A stretch of 64,000 bases of DNA from Paenibacillus hemerocallicola (GCF_006265175.1 NZ_VDCQ01000025.1:52121-116120); one strand, 5' to 3'; positions 15,920 through 24,446 are shown, counted from the first letter of the stretch. The notes: generated by a model not told the origin, from the letters alone. Numbers and translations: made by a program.

Positions 15920-16903
15920 ATGAACAATACGGAACTCGCTATCGCAGCTTATGGAGTACGCAAACAGTACAAAGGCAATGCGGACGGAGCCGGACTGAAC
16001 GGATTTAATCTGGAGGTTCGAAAAGGTGCGGTACGGGGACTTCTGGGGCCGAACGGGGCCGGCAAAACTACGGCGGTAAAAATATTATCGACCTTGCTCG
16101 GGATGGATGCCGGGGAAGCGACTGTCGCCGGTTTCAATGTGACGACACAAGCCCACCTCGTGCGCGAAAAAATAGGACTCGTCGGACAATATGCCGCCGT
16201 GGACGAGGTCCTCACGGGACGCCAAAATCTAGAGCTGTTTGGAAGGCTGAACCATCTGTCGGCGAAGGAAGCGAGGAAACGTGCGGACGAATTGCTGGAA
16301 CGATTTGGCCTGACTCAGGCGGGAAACACGCCGGCAGACAAATATTCGGGCGGAATGCGCCGACGGCTCGATCTGGCCGCCAGCTTGATCGTCTCCCCCT
16401 CGGTTCTCTTCGTCGATGAACCGACAACGGGACTCGACCCTTTGGCCAGAAAAGAAGTTTGGGAGGCGATCCGCTCGCTGGCTGATGCGGGAACGACCGT
16501 GCTGTTGACTACTCAATATCTCGAAGAAGCCGATCGGCTCGCTGACGAAATATCGATGCTTAAGGCTGGAGTCATTGTAGCCGAGGGAACTCCGGAACAA
16601 CTCAAATCGGCTATCGGCGGAGACCGTTTGGAGATCGTACTGGATAGCGAGGCCGACACCAAACTGGCGATTACGATCCTCCGGCAAATAGCTTCGGCCA
16701 ACCTCTCCGTCGATGAACCGGAAAACCGTATAAGCGCGCCCGTCTCCGATCGCACCGGCGCATTGATGAAGGTCGCCGCGGCTCTTATGGAAGCACGGGT
16801 CGAGCCGAAGGACATTTCCTTGCGCCGTCCGACATTGGATGAAGTGTTTATCCATCTGACCGGAGCGACGGCACCTTATCAAAATGAGGAGGCAAATTCA
16901 TGA
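15920..16903 (+). CDS. DrrA-type drug efflux ABC transporter ATPase
   Basis: A 327-residue ATP-binding subunit. Walker A (GPNGAGKTT, near residue 43), signature YSGGMRRRLDLA, and Walker B VLFVDEPTTGLDP are all intact. The C-terminal region ends with PTLDEVFIHLTG, typical of the daunorubicin-resistance ATPase family DrrA. It powers export with the permease encoded next, whose start overlaps this stop by 4 bases (ATGA). The ATG at 15920 follows GAAGGAGGATTTCGAAC. Confidence 0.92.
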   Translation: MNNTELAIAAYGVRKQYKGNADGAGLNGFNLEVRKGAVRGLLGPNGAGKTTAVKILSTLLGMDAGEATVAGFNVTTQAHLVREKIGLVGQYAAVDEVLTGRQNLELFGRLNHLSAKEARKRADELLERFGLTQAGNTPADKYSGGMRRRLDLAASLIVSPSVLFVDEPTTGLDPLARKEVWEAIRSLADAGTTVLLTTQYLEEADRLADEISMLKAGVIVAEGTPEQLKSAIGGDRLEIVLDSEADTKLAITILRQIASANLSVDEPENRISAPVSDRTGALMKVAAALMEARVEPKDISLRRPTLDEVFIHLTGATAPYQNEEANS

Positions 16904-17742
16904 CTACATTTATTCATCCATCCGAATCCGTCAACCGTCCTAATTCGCCAGGCCAACGATTCCTATATGCGATCAGCGATGTGTGGACCATGACCCGCAG
17001 AGATTTCATGCACTGGCGCGGACGACCGGGCACCATCCTGCTGGGCTGGTTGTTCCCGGTTATGATCGTATTGATGTTCGGCTTTCTTTTCGGCGGCGCC
17101 ATTCGCGTTCCGGGAGACGGAGGCTACTTCGAATTTCTGATGCCCGGCATGTTTGCGATGACGATGGTTTTCGGGTTGGAAACGACTGTAATTTCAGTTG
17201 CCTCGGACGCTTCGAAAGGAGTGACCGACCGCTTTCGCTCGATGCCCATGAACGCTTCCGCCGTCGTACTCGGGCGCTGCATCGCCGATATGCTGAACTC
17301 GATAGTCGGGCTTGCCGTATTGATCGGCACCGGTCTACTCCTGGGCTGGCAATGGCATGACGGCCTGAATGCCGCGATCGCCGCAATCGGCCTGCTCCTT
17401 CTGCTTCGCTTCGCGCTGCTCTGGGTAGGCATCTATATCGGCCTTTCGACCAAAGGTCCGGAAGCTGTCGTATCGGTCCAAATACTCGTTTGGCCGATCG
17501 GATTTCTGTCCAGTGTGTTCGTGGATCCTTCATCGATGCCCGCATGGCTGGGAGCCATTGCCGAATGGAATCCCTTGTCCGCGACGGCGGCCGCGGCGAG
17601 AGAGCTGTTCATGAATCCCGGCTGGCAAGGAGACAACTGGATTGCCCGAAACGGAATACTACTGGCCATCATATGGCCTATCGCGCTAACTGCCGTCTTC
17701 CTTCCCCTCTCCGTACGGCGCTATCGGGGGCTTAGGCGCTAA
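16900..17742 (+). CDS. DrrB-type ABC-2 permease
   Basis: A 280-residue membrane protein of the ABC-2 family with six helices. The N-terminal region (TMTRRDFMHWRGRPGTILLG) and the mid-protein segment KGVTDRFRSMPMNASAVVLG with the following RCIADML are characteristic of DrrB/NodJ permeases. It overlaps the ATPase stop by 4 bases, so the two are translationally coupled. Together they likely export a hydrophobic drug under control of the divergent TetR protein. Confidence 0.92.
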   Translation: MTTFIHPSESVNRPNSPGQRFLYAISDVWTMTRRDFMHWRGRPGTILLGWLFPVMIVLMFGFLFGGAIRVPGDGGYFEFLMPGMFAMTMVFGLETTVISVASDASKGVTDRFRSMPMNASAVVLGRCIADMLNSIVGLAVLIGTGLLLGWQWHDGLNAAIAAIGLLLLLRFALLWVGIYIGLSTKGPEAVVSVQILVWPIGFLSSVFVDPSSMPAWLGAIAEWNPLSATAAAARELFMNPGWQGDNWIARNGILLAIIWPIALTAVFLPLSVRRYRGLRR

Positions 17743-17981
17743 GACGAGTAGCCGTATGAGTTACCGCAGATGGGAAGAGGAGATCCCAGAGCGGTGTAAC
17801 CCGTACCGGCAAAACGGTATGGAACGGATGTCGGGTCCGATGTATGGATTGGCGCGGCAGCTGCCGTTTTAGATGGATAACCTACAGTAAACGGCGGCAT
17901 CGATAGCCTGACATTAGTATTCAACTGGAAATCATGCATCTATTTCATCGCCATGTGGACGAATCGGCCTATATGGCAGAA

Positions 17982-18042
17982 ATAACTGTACTTTATCCGG
18001 CTATCGCCCGAGAATCAGGCGGCCATCCGGAAAATAACTGTA
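17982..18042 (+). repeat. Fragment of the palindromic repeat family, cut by a MITE
   Basis: A unit of 9-5-9 form (ATAACTGTA, CTTTA, TCCGGCTAT; 17982-18004) is followed 52 bases later by a second ATAACTGTA (18034-18042). The MITE-like element starts at 18050, inside what would be the rest of this unit. The 51-52 base spacing matches the arrays at 30.9 and 63.7 kb. The surrounding 17743-17981 holds no gene that I can support. Confidence 0.45.
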
Positions 18043-18049
18043 GGTTTTG

Positions 18050-18209
18050 AGGTTGTTGAGAAAGCGTGCAAAAAGAGGAAGCGATGAAGGCAAGGAGTCG
18101 GGGAATGCACTCCACTTCCGTTAAAATCGAGTTATTTTTATGAACCGCAGTCCATTTCCCCAACTCCTTTTAGATGGTTCTTTTCTCTTTTTGACTTTCT
18201 CAACAACCT
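18050..18209. mobile_element. MITE-like 160-bp inverted-repeat element
   Basis: The ends read AGGTTGTTGAGAAAG ... CTTTCTCAACAACCT, and the similarity between the two arms continues inward for about 60 bases (both contain CAAAAAGAG and AAGGAGTxGGGGAA). There is no coding capacity. The termini resemble those of some IS families with AACAACCT ends, so a non-autonomous derivative is inferred. Target duplications are not obvious. Confidence 0.65.
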
Positions 18210-18333
18210 GATGTTTTCCGTTTCGAAACGGTACGCACAGCCTGTTCCGGAGCCGAAGTGTCCTCCTATACCGTAGCAACGATCATGCTGCGAATTTCTC
18301 GCTGGCTTTAGTGCAGTGAAGCCGCATAGACAG

Positions 18334-18359
18334 CAAAAAAAGCCGTGATTTCCACGGCT
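18334..18359 (-). terminator. Rho-independent terminator downstream of purT
   Basis: The stem AAGCCGTG / CACGGCTT is followed by seven Ts on the minus strand, about 100 bases after the purT stop. Confidence 0.7.
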
Positions 18360-18459
18360 TCCGGGCAAAACGGCGAGAATGTCTGGTACAAAATCAGAGC
18401 TAATTTTGTGTATCCCTACATCAGCTAGCGAATCCAATGCGAGCATCTTCGAACTCCAG

Positions 18460-19620
18460 TTACGCTTCTTCGACGGCGAGCTTATCCAGAGCCAGCTTCG
18501 CGCGAACGCGTGCCTCTTCGACAGTGTCGGCAGTCGATAGCGCTACCGCCATGCGCCGCCCAAACTTCGTAACCGGCTTGCCGAAAATACGAAGCTGCGT
18601 GTTCGGGACGGACAAAGCTTCGTCCGCTCCGCCTATGCGATAGTGCTCAAGCTCCCGATCCGCTTTCAACGGCCGGCTTGCTCCCGGCGTCATCAGCACG
18701 ATCTCTGGGATCGGATAACCGAGAACGGCGCGGACGTGGATTGCGAATTCGGAAAGATTTTGCGTCACCAGCGTCACCAATCCCGTATCGTGCGGACGCG
18801 GAGAAACTTCGCTGAAATACACTTTGTCTTCCGCCAGAAACAGCTCGACTCCGAATAGTCCATAACCGCCGAGCTCGTCCGTAATCGTCTTCGCGATATG
18901 CTTCGCTTCCCCGATCTGTTGCTCCGTCATGTCGTGGGGCTGCCACGACTCGATGTAATCCCCGCTCTCCTGAATATGTCCGATAGGGGCGCAGAAGCTC
19001 GTCCCGCTTACCGAACGGACCGTAAGCAGCGTAATCTCCGATTGGAACCGGATAAACTCTTCGATGATAACCCGTCCGTTCTGTACTCGGCCGCCTTCCA
19101 TCGCTATATTCCAGCTGCGCTCGATGTCCTTCTCTTCGCGACAAACGCTCTGCCCTTTGCCCGAGGAGCTCATGAGCGGTTTGATTACGCAAGGAAAGCC
19201 GGTCTCCTTGACGGCCTGGACGAACTGCTCGTACGTATCGGCGAACTTGTAGCCGGCCGTCGGCAGCCCCAGCTTCTCCGAGGCCAGACGACGGATGCCT
19301 TCGCGATCCATCGTTAGCTTGGCCGCGCGAGCGGTAGGAATGACGCGATACCCTTCTTCCTCCAATTTCACGAGCTCGGACGTCGCCAACGCTTCGATCT
19401 CCGGTACGATGAGGTCCGGCTGCTCCTGCTCGATAATGCCCCGCAGACGTTCCGCATCGAGCATATCGATGACGTAGCTGCGCTGGGCGACCTGCATGGC
19501 TGGCGCATGCGCGTAGCGGTCTACCGCAACGGTTTCCACGCCCAGGCGTGCCGCTTCGAGGATAACTTCCTTGCCCAATTCTCCGGAGCCAAGCAGCATT
19601 ACTTTTTTCGTTTTCAACAT
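18460..19620 (-). CDS. purT: Formate-dependent phosphoribosylglycinamide formyltransferase (GART 2)
   Basis: A 386-residue ATP-grasp enzyme that converts GAR, formate and ATP to FGAR in purine synthesis, in the cytoplasm. Visible marks are the N-terminal [43 protein letters not shown] (the ATP-grasp phosphate loop), [25 protein letters not shown] and the C-terminal [18 protein letters not shown]. The length fits PurT (about 390). The start at 19620 is preferred (GCGAGGGAC upstream); the longer frame would translate through the terminator of the riboswitch. It is controlled by the ZTP riboswitch at 19662-19768. Confidence 0.95.
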   Translation of the reverse strand: MLKTKKVMLLGSGELGKEVILEAARLGVETVAVDRYAHAPAMQVAQRSYVIDMLDAERLRGIIEQEQPDLIVPEIEALATSELVKLEEEGYRVIPTARAAKLTMDREGIRRLASEKLGLPTAGYKFADTYEQFVQAVKETGFPCVIKPLMSSSGKGQSVCREEKDIERSWNIAMEGGRVQNGRVIIEEFIRFQSEITLLTVRSVSGTSFCAPIGHIQESGDYIESWQPHDMTEQQIGEAKHIAKTITDELGGYGLFGVELFLAEDKVYFSEVSPRPHDTGLVTLVTQNLSEFAIHVRAVLGYPIPEIVLMTPGASRPLKADRELEHYRIGGADEALSVPNTQLRIFGKPVTKFGRRMAVALSTADTVEEARVRAKLALDKLAVEEA

Positions 19621-19661
19621 CGGTTCGTCCCTCGCATCATCCTGATTTTCGCCGATCGCGC

Positions 19662-19768
19662 AAAAAAAGGTAAGGAGAAATACAATCTCCCTACCTTTGC
19701 CCAGGCGTACGGCCGTTACCATTTATGCGCTCCCTCATGGTTCCCCATGCTCCGCCAGTCACGCATAA
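19662..19768 (-). promoter_or_regulatory. ZTP (pfl) riboswitch with intrinsic terminator, upstream of purT
   Basis: On the minus strand the leader contains the pfl/ZTP aptamer landmarks in order: GCGTGACTGGCGG, GGAACCATGAGGGAGCGC, then after a short linker GCCGTACGCCTGGGC (aptamer about 19698-19768). Immediately after comes a terminator hairpin, AAAGGTAGGGAGA / TCTCCTTACCTTT, with a run of seven Ts (19698-19662), then the purT ribosome site. ZTP riboswitches sense the folate-stress signal Z nucleotides (ZMP/ZTP) and turn genes on by preventing termination; that fits a formate-dependent, folate-independent purine enzyme. Confidence 0.88.
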
Positions 19769-19788
19769 ACATTTTGGTTGTCAGCTTG

Positions 19789-19817
19789 ATCATACTGAAT
19801 ATGACGGCGAAATGCAA
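19789..19817 (-). promoter_or_regulatory. Sigma-A promoter of the purT riboswitch transcript
   Basis: On the minus strand TTGCAT is followed after exactly 17 bases by TATGAT, 21 bases before the aptamer. Confidence 0.7.
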
Positions 19818-20018
19818 TATCGCATGTTCGGACGTGTTTTCCGAGGGCTTTCCTTCCTGACCATCATAAGCGCTCAGTTGACCGTAACGGCGGCAAGCCC
19901 TTCATTCATACGGCTCGAATTCCCAAAACGAGCTGCCGCAAGGCGTCGCCCGGGTCGTGTATAGCAGCCCGGTTCTCCTGAGTATAAAATCAATATCCCG
20001 GATAGTCAGGCCTGTTGA

Positions 20019-20920
20019 TTAACCAGAATATGTAACTGAAGTAAGTCTGAAATTAAAACGAAGCATGCGATGTATGTGTATCATCCATTCTATCGGTAAT
20101 TCATCAAGCAGCAGCAAGCGAGTAAATCGAACAAAAGAAATCTTCGCATGACGTGGCAACGCATGGTTTGCGCCATCAACAGCCATTTGAGCAGCACAAA
20201 GACGATTAGTGCGCAGAAAAGTTGGCCATAAACAGCATTTTCTGTCGTACCAAATAGCGTCGGGATGTTTAAATGCTGCTTGATCCAGCGAAAGAAAACC
20301 TCTATTTGCCAGCGCGCTTTGTAAATCAGGGCGATTTGTTCGGCCGTTATTCCCAATAAATCCGTAACGACGCGAATTTCTCTACCCTCAAAATCACGGA
20401 AGATGACTATACGGTGACGCTTCTCGGATCGACACTGAGGCGTACCCAGTTGACAAGTGATATCGCGAATCACAGAAGAACCTTCGGCGACAAGACGTCG
20501 TAGTGCATGTGGGTTTTTAAGATGAACATTGTCGTGAAGTCGAATCACAAAGGATTGTCCATCTTGTTTATACCGATCCAAACGCTCCAATTTTCCAAAA
20601 GCGCGATCCATGACCATAATAAAATCGGTGTTTTCTAACGATTCGCATACCGGCCCATCGTGCTTGGAGCCAATCGTTTCGGTGACGTTAAGCGGCTGCA
20701 TGTTTTGATCCTGTAAGGTTACATGCAACTTAATCGCAGCACGTTCTCCATGATAGGGAGCCCAAGGCAAACGTGTTTTCCCTACGGTCATTGTGGTGGA
20801 GTCAATGAGTAGCAAGATACGGCTCGAAAATTCTAACCAACCGCTTGGACAATGAGAGCTACTTCTTCCGATGTTAGGATGGATTGAAAGGTTCGATGGA
20901 ATCGTGATAGACTTTTTCAT
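20019..20920 (-). pseudogene. Decayed IS4-family transposase
   Basis: The frame holds the DDE catalytic core of an IS4-type transposase: LIDSTTMTVGKTRLPWAPYH (first Asp), MVMDRAFGKLERLDRY (second Asp) and YKARWQIEVFFRWIKQHL (the Y-x2-RW-x-IE-x-FF block with the Glu). The roughly 100 N-terminal residues expected are missing. The C-terminus is frameshifted near 20150: the current frame stops early, while the +1 frame continues with FVRFTRLLLLDELPIEWMIH to a TAA at 20019. So the element is dead. The 60-bp repeat copy B lies 75 bases upstream of the gene and may be its end. Confidence 0.8.
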
Positions 20921-20994
20921 GGAGTCGTCACCTTTCGGTTGTTTGTAGGGGTACAAACATTTTACCGAGTTGACGACTCTTTTGCTACCATTTT

Positions 20995-21050
20995 GGGGTA
21001 GTACCAGCGTAGCTGACACCAACCGCAAACACATGAATCGAATTGGGAAT
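20995..21050 (+). repeat. 60-bp dispersed repeat, copy B
   Basis: Contains GGGGTAGTACCAGCGTAGCT, then GACACCAACCGCAAACACATG. It lies upstream of the decayed transposase and points away from it, as an element end would. Confidence 0.75.
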
Positions 21051-21253
21051 TTATTAAATAAGTTCCATTTACAAAAACAGATTTGGAACTTTAGTTTACT
21101 AATTGGACTAAGCTAACTGGCAGAGTAGGTTATATCCCTATGACCATCGAGTTTTAGACAGAGATCCCGCTTAATCAAAATAGCTAGAATAGGAGTAACA
21201 TAGGAGATCTGCGGCTATTGCTCGTGTCGGGGGACAAGAGCATACCTGATTAG

Positions 21254-21276
21254 AACCGCGTACTACGCGGTTTTTT
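21254..21276 (+). terminator. Rho-independent terminator
   Basis: The stem AACCGCG / CGCGGTT is followed by a T run on the plus strand. No gene is recognised just upstream; the AT-rich stretch 21051-21604 holds only this hairpin and repeat copy C. Confidence 0.7.
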
Positions 21277-21424
21277 CATTTTATGGGAGCAAGTTCTTGT
21301 ACTGACATAAGGAAAAGAAACTGTAATACCCTTGTAGCTCATACCTAACGGGCATGTTAGTTCAATCTAACAGGCTGCAATTTTAACATTTATTACTCAT
21401 AAAATGAACTCTCCTGACATGAAA

Positions 21425-21483
21425 TATATTACATTTTTATCCATATGTTTGCGAGTGATGTCAGCTTCGCTGGTATTACCACT
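21425..21483 (-). repeat. 60-bp dispersed repeat, copy C (inverted)
   Basis: Read on the minus strand it gives GGTAATACCAGCGAAGCTGA, then CATCACTCGCAAACATATGG and ATAAAAATGTAA. It is inverted relative to copy D and the two bracket the metalloprotease pair. Confidence 0.75.
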
Positions 21484-21604
21484 TGTAGACAAATGGTTCA
21501 AAAGTATCTTTTTGATTTATTTGTAAATTTATGGTTGCCTAATGCTGATTGTTTAAATTAACATGTAGTGTATGTTCCTAATTTTTGTTAGAGAGGTGTT
21601 GAAA

Positions 21605-22258
21605 ATGTTCCAAAAGAAAAGAAAATTGGTGATCGCAACCCTGTTGCTACTAACACTGGTTTGCGGGATTGCCGTCAGCGTCAGCGCTGACTATACTCAA
21701 GATGCTAATGGTCACCTATATGGAGGGGAATGGGATTTTACACCCTCTAATCTGTATTGGTGGTCTAGCCCTTCAGTAGCCAGTTATGGGTATGCAGATA
21801 GTGTCGCAGACGCTATAAGTGGTTGGAATAGCGTTCCATACCCAAGTCCTATAATTAATTCTGCCTCAAGCGAATCAACCGCCAACCTGAAATACTATAT
21901 TGACGAATACGTTCTACCAGCTGGTACTGCTGGGATAGTCGATTTTTGGCATGTGTATGGTAGTACCGTAGAGAATGTTTCAACTCAAGTACCTGGAACT
22001 GATCAACGATATGATATTGCCACAATAACGATTGATCATGCCCGTGCTTCTGGTGCGGCAGGCTTCGGGCCTGATTTCCGATCTCACTTACTCGGTCATG
22101 AGACTGGACACGGATTGGGCTTGAATCACTTTTATAACCCTACTGCACATACCGGCAGCCATTGGATGAATAATTGCGGTACTACTGGTTGCATTACATC
22201 ACCATCGTCAACCGACAGTGCCCACTTACAGGCAAAATTTGATCCCGTCCTTCCATAA
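21605..22258 (+). CDS. Secreted zinc metalloprotease (matrixin-like, metzincin motif)
   Basis: A 217-residue protein. Residues 1-28 are a signal peptide (basic KKRK, hydrophobic core, cleavage near VSA-DY). The motif HETGHGLGLNH at residues 165-175 is the HExxHxxGxxH zinc site of metzincins, with His165, His169 and His175 as ligands and Glu166 as catalyst. The size fits a compact catalytic domain without a propeptide domain. The ATG at 21605 follows GAGAGGTGTTGAAA; a longer frame from 21572 is unlikely. The gene is AT-rich relative to most of the window and sits between inverted repeats C and D, hinting at transfer. The next gene starts 24 bases later. Confidence 0.82.
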   Translation: MFQKKRKLVIATLLLLTLVCGIAVSVSADYTQDANGHLYGGEWDFTPSNLYWWSSPSVASYGYADSVADAISGWNSVPYPSPIINSASSESTANLKYYIDEYVLPAGTAGIVDFWHVYGSTVENVSTQVPGTDQRYDIATITIDHARASGAAGFGPDFRSHLLGHETGHGLGLNHFYNPTAHTGSHWMNNCGTTGCITSPSSTDSAHLQAKFDPVLP

Positions 22259-22281
22259 CCAATTGATTGGAGGAAAATAAA

Positions 22282-22881
22282 ATGAATAGACGTATATCTG
22301 TAACATTACTGGCGACCTTAAGCCTGTGTTTAATTATTACAATTGCCTATTCGATAGCGGATAAAAAAGTTACAGTAAAACCAGTACATGCAAGTACTTG
22401 GCAGATTCAGCATAAAAATCTGGAAGAGTTAGAGAGTGCAAGAGATGTTGGTTTGATTATTGAGGGGACAGTTACAAATAACACAAACCCTCGAAAAATC
22501 GAATCCCAAAATTCACCAGTAAAGTATACGGCAATGCTTACTGAAATAAAGATTGATAAGATCATTAAATCAGATGGAAAGGTTGTCGACCAAAGTAAAC
22601 CTCTTCTAATACTGGAACCCACCTATATTGAAGATAATGGTTTGATGCCTGGGAAAACCGAGTATCCAATGTTCAACTATTACAAAGCCTCTCCAGGCAA
22701 CAAGTATATTTTTTATTTAAGTTGGGATGAAAAACAACAAGCTTATTGGGTATACGCAGGTTCCCAAGGAAGGTACAATATTGATGGAAAAGATCAACGT
22801 GAAAAAGAAATTGAAACTACTCAAGAAAACTATCGTAACCTGAAGATAAGCGTGTTAGAAAAGTACCGTTTGACCAAATAA
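22282..22881 (+). CDS. Exported protein of unknown function paired with the metalloprotease
   Basis: A 199-residue protein with an N-terminal membrane anchor or signal peptide (residues 6-28). The rest is a soluble extracellular domain (IIEGTVTNNTNPRKIESQNS, YTAMLTEIKIDKIIKSDGKV, PGNKYIFYLSWDEKQQAYWV) rich in K, T and Y. The layout resembles small beta-rich exported proteins seen in Bacillus. The ATG at 22282 follows TTGGAGGAAAATAAA. It starts 24 bases after the protease stop and shares the strong terminator at 22910, so the two are one operon. It may be an inhibitor, chaperone or partner of the protease; that is a guess from position. Confidence 0.7.
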   Translation: MNRRISVTLLATLSLCLIITIAYSIADKKVTVKPVHASTWQIQHKNLEELESARDVGLIIEGTVTNNTNPRKIESQNSPVKYTAMLTEIKIDKIIKSDGKVVDQSKPLLILEPTYIEDNGLMPGKTEYPMFNYYKASPGNKYIFYLSWDEKQQAYWVYAGSQGRYNIDGKDQREKEIETTQENYRNLKISVLEKYRLTK

Positions 22882-22909
22882 ACGGACCGCAAGGCTGCAA
22901 GGAAAAAGC

Positions 22910-22954
22910 ACAAAAAAAATTCCCGATGCGCCTTTTATCGGGAATTTTTTTTGT
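22910..22954. terminator. Strong bidirectional terminator
   Basis: Perfect 18-bp arms ACAAAAAAAATTCCCGAT / ATCGGGAATTTTTTTTGT with a 9-base loop close the metalloprotease operon. Confidence 0.9.
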
Positions 22955-23376
22955 GTTCTTACTGCACGGGCCTTCCTTCACTCGCGTTCCTGGCTGCTCT
23001 CTTTCGGATCCGGACGGCCTGGGGTGACAGCAGAAGCGTCGTTGCCCGATGGACAGGTATCAGCTGTTAGTAGTAAATCGCTCCGGTTTGCATCCATGAG
23101 CAACCCCCAAAAATGATCAGGAAACCGGCCATGCCGGTTTTTATCATCACCTTGAATACTAGGAACTTGCTTTGTTTTCTTTCGCTCAGGGTTTGATCTT
23201 TGAATGCTTTTTTGGTCAAGTGCTCCGGGATCCGCGATAAGCGGAGGCCGGAGCACTTGGCGTTTTCGTCCAATCGAAGGCACCATCCTGGACGGTGGCA
23301 TCCTACCAGCGCGCCGGCTACCGGCTTTCCCCCGTTTTGCAGGGAAATGAACCAAATCAAATTCGTCGTTTAACTC
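22955..23376. other. Gene-free stretch with a long hairpin
   Basis: Frames here (for example minus 23067-23360, ending KFLVFKVMIKTGMAGFLII) have no good ribosome site and no recognised family. The only clear structure is the hairpin at 23217-23259. Confidence 0.4.
23217..23259. other. Long two-stem hairpin of unknown role
   Basis: Arms CAAGTGCTCCGG / CCGGAGCACTTG pair perfectly. Inside them, after a GA/GG internal loop, TCCGC / GCGGA pair around a GATAA loop. No T run follows on the plus strand; on the minus strand six As follow rather than Ts. A typical terminator is therefore unlikely. Confidence 0.6.
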
Positions 23377-23433
23377 GGGGTAGTACCAGCGTAGCTGTCA
23401 CCAAGGGCAAACGCATGGATACTATTGTAAAAT
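23377..23433 (+). repeat. 60-bp dispersed repeat, copy D
   Basis: Contains GGGGTAGTACCAGCGTAGCT, then GTCACCAAGGGCAAACGCAT and GGATACTATTGTAAAA. It lies just after the stop of the YkvA pseudogene and is inverted relative to copy C. Confidence 0.75.
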
Positions 23434-23440
23434 TCAATTC

Positions 23441-23829
23441 CTACCTCCATGCTTTCAGTATGACAAATCCTGCCCAAACAGCTAAGGCAATCCAAAGAGC
23501 AATGAATAACATGCCCATTAGCCAATTTTTAGGTCTACCATTTTTTCGAATCTCTTCTGCTTTAAGTCTGTATTCTTCGATTATTGAAGGCTCGATCAGC
23601 TTCAAAGCAAGCATAATCCCCAGCGGTACAATAATTAGATCATCCAAATATCCTAAAATGGGAATGAAGTCGGGATTGGACTGAACGCGTAAGCTACCAC
23701 CAAAATTGCTACGATTTCGGCATACTATGGAATACGAGGATCTTTGTATGACAGATACAGAGCGTAGAGATTGAGTTTCAGGTTTCGAGCCTTTATCTTT
23801 AATTTTTCAAACCATGTTGTTGAGGCCAT
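23441..23829 (-). pseudogene. YkvA family (DUF1232) membrane protein, broken
   Basis: The ATG at 23829 (GTGAGGAG upstream) opens a good YkvA N-terminus: WFEKLKIKARNLKLNLYALY, LSYKDPRIP. An in-frame TAG then follows where a tryptophan is usual, and the reading continues with YAEIVAILVVAYAFSPI. The conserved SPIDLIPDFIP signature has lost a non-multiple-of-three segment, so the frame shifts to PDFIPILGYLDDLIIVPLG and continues to 23441. The two lesions show a pseudogene; a 68-codon C-terminal frame remains open. Confidence 0.8.
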
Positions 23830-23868
23830 ATAATTTTTTGACTCCTCACTTCTTCAGGAAGTTCCGTT

Positions 23869-23985
23869 TTATTTATGGTAACAGGCCTGCCGGATAGTAT
23901 TCTCCACCACACCCGTCGCAACGTTCGTCACGTTGTTTATGGCGCTTGTCGCTCTCTGTTCAATCCCCCGCAGATTGATGGCCAT
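23869..23985 (-). CDS. Small hypothetical protein (38 residues)
   Basis: The ATG at 23985 has a near-perfect ribosome site (GAGGAGGACCAT). The product opens MAINLRGIEQRATSAINNVT and is polar, without a membrane segment. The longer frame to 24096 begins without a ribosome site. I do not recognise it; it may be a real small protein or the start of a decayed gene. Confidence 0.4.
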   Translation of the reverse strand: MAINLRGIEQRATSAINNVTNVATGVVENTIRQACYHK

Positions 23986-24360
23986 ATGGTCCTCCTCATC
24001 ATTGCCCTGTCGAAACATCCTATTCGAAGGACAAATTGAATAATAACCATCGCAATTATTTTTATCTGATACCAAACTTTGTCGCAAGCATGCCATACCG
24101 TTTCGCTCCGACTTTCAATTCCATCCGACCGCCGCTCTCTGCCTCGAAAGTCGCATAATAGCTTGGTCAACTTGCCAATCGCGTGATTCCGGATGCTTTT
24201 CCGACTTTTCCGGCGGACCCACATCGCCGCAATCAATAGGACGGGCAACGCCATTTGAACTTATCGTTTGACGACGGCGACAAATTCCACCAACACGCGT
24301 TGCGTATAATTCTGTGGACTACCGCCCGGCGCTTTTCGGACGAATCGAACTGTTGCAAAG

Positions 24361-24393
24361 AAAAGAAACCGCTGGCGAAAATGCTCCAGCGGT
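24361..24393 (-). terminator. Rho-independent terminator of the TetR/VOC operon
   Basis: The stem ACCGCTGG / CCAGCGGT is followed on the minus strand by TTTCTTTTC. Confidence 0.7.
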
Positions 24394-24446
24394 CATTTAA
24401 GATATGTTTGCCCCGACAGTATTGCCTATATCGCATTGTATCCGCT

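Noticed and set aside
17739..17939. 66-codon minus frame after the DrrB gene (ending GYTALGSPLPICGNSYGYSS)
   Set aside because: Weak ribosome site and no recognised family; possible gene remnant but not supportable.
23067..23360. 97-codon minus frame ending in a hydrophobic stretch
   Set aside because: No ribosome site; it passes through the long hairpin; the hydrophobic end may be chance or a remnant.
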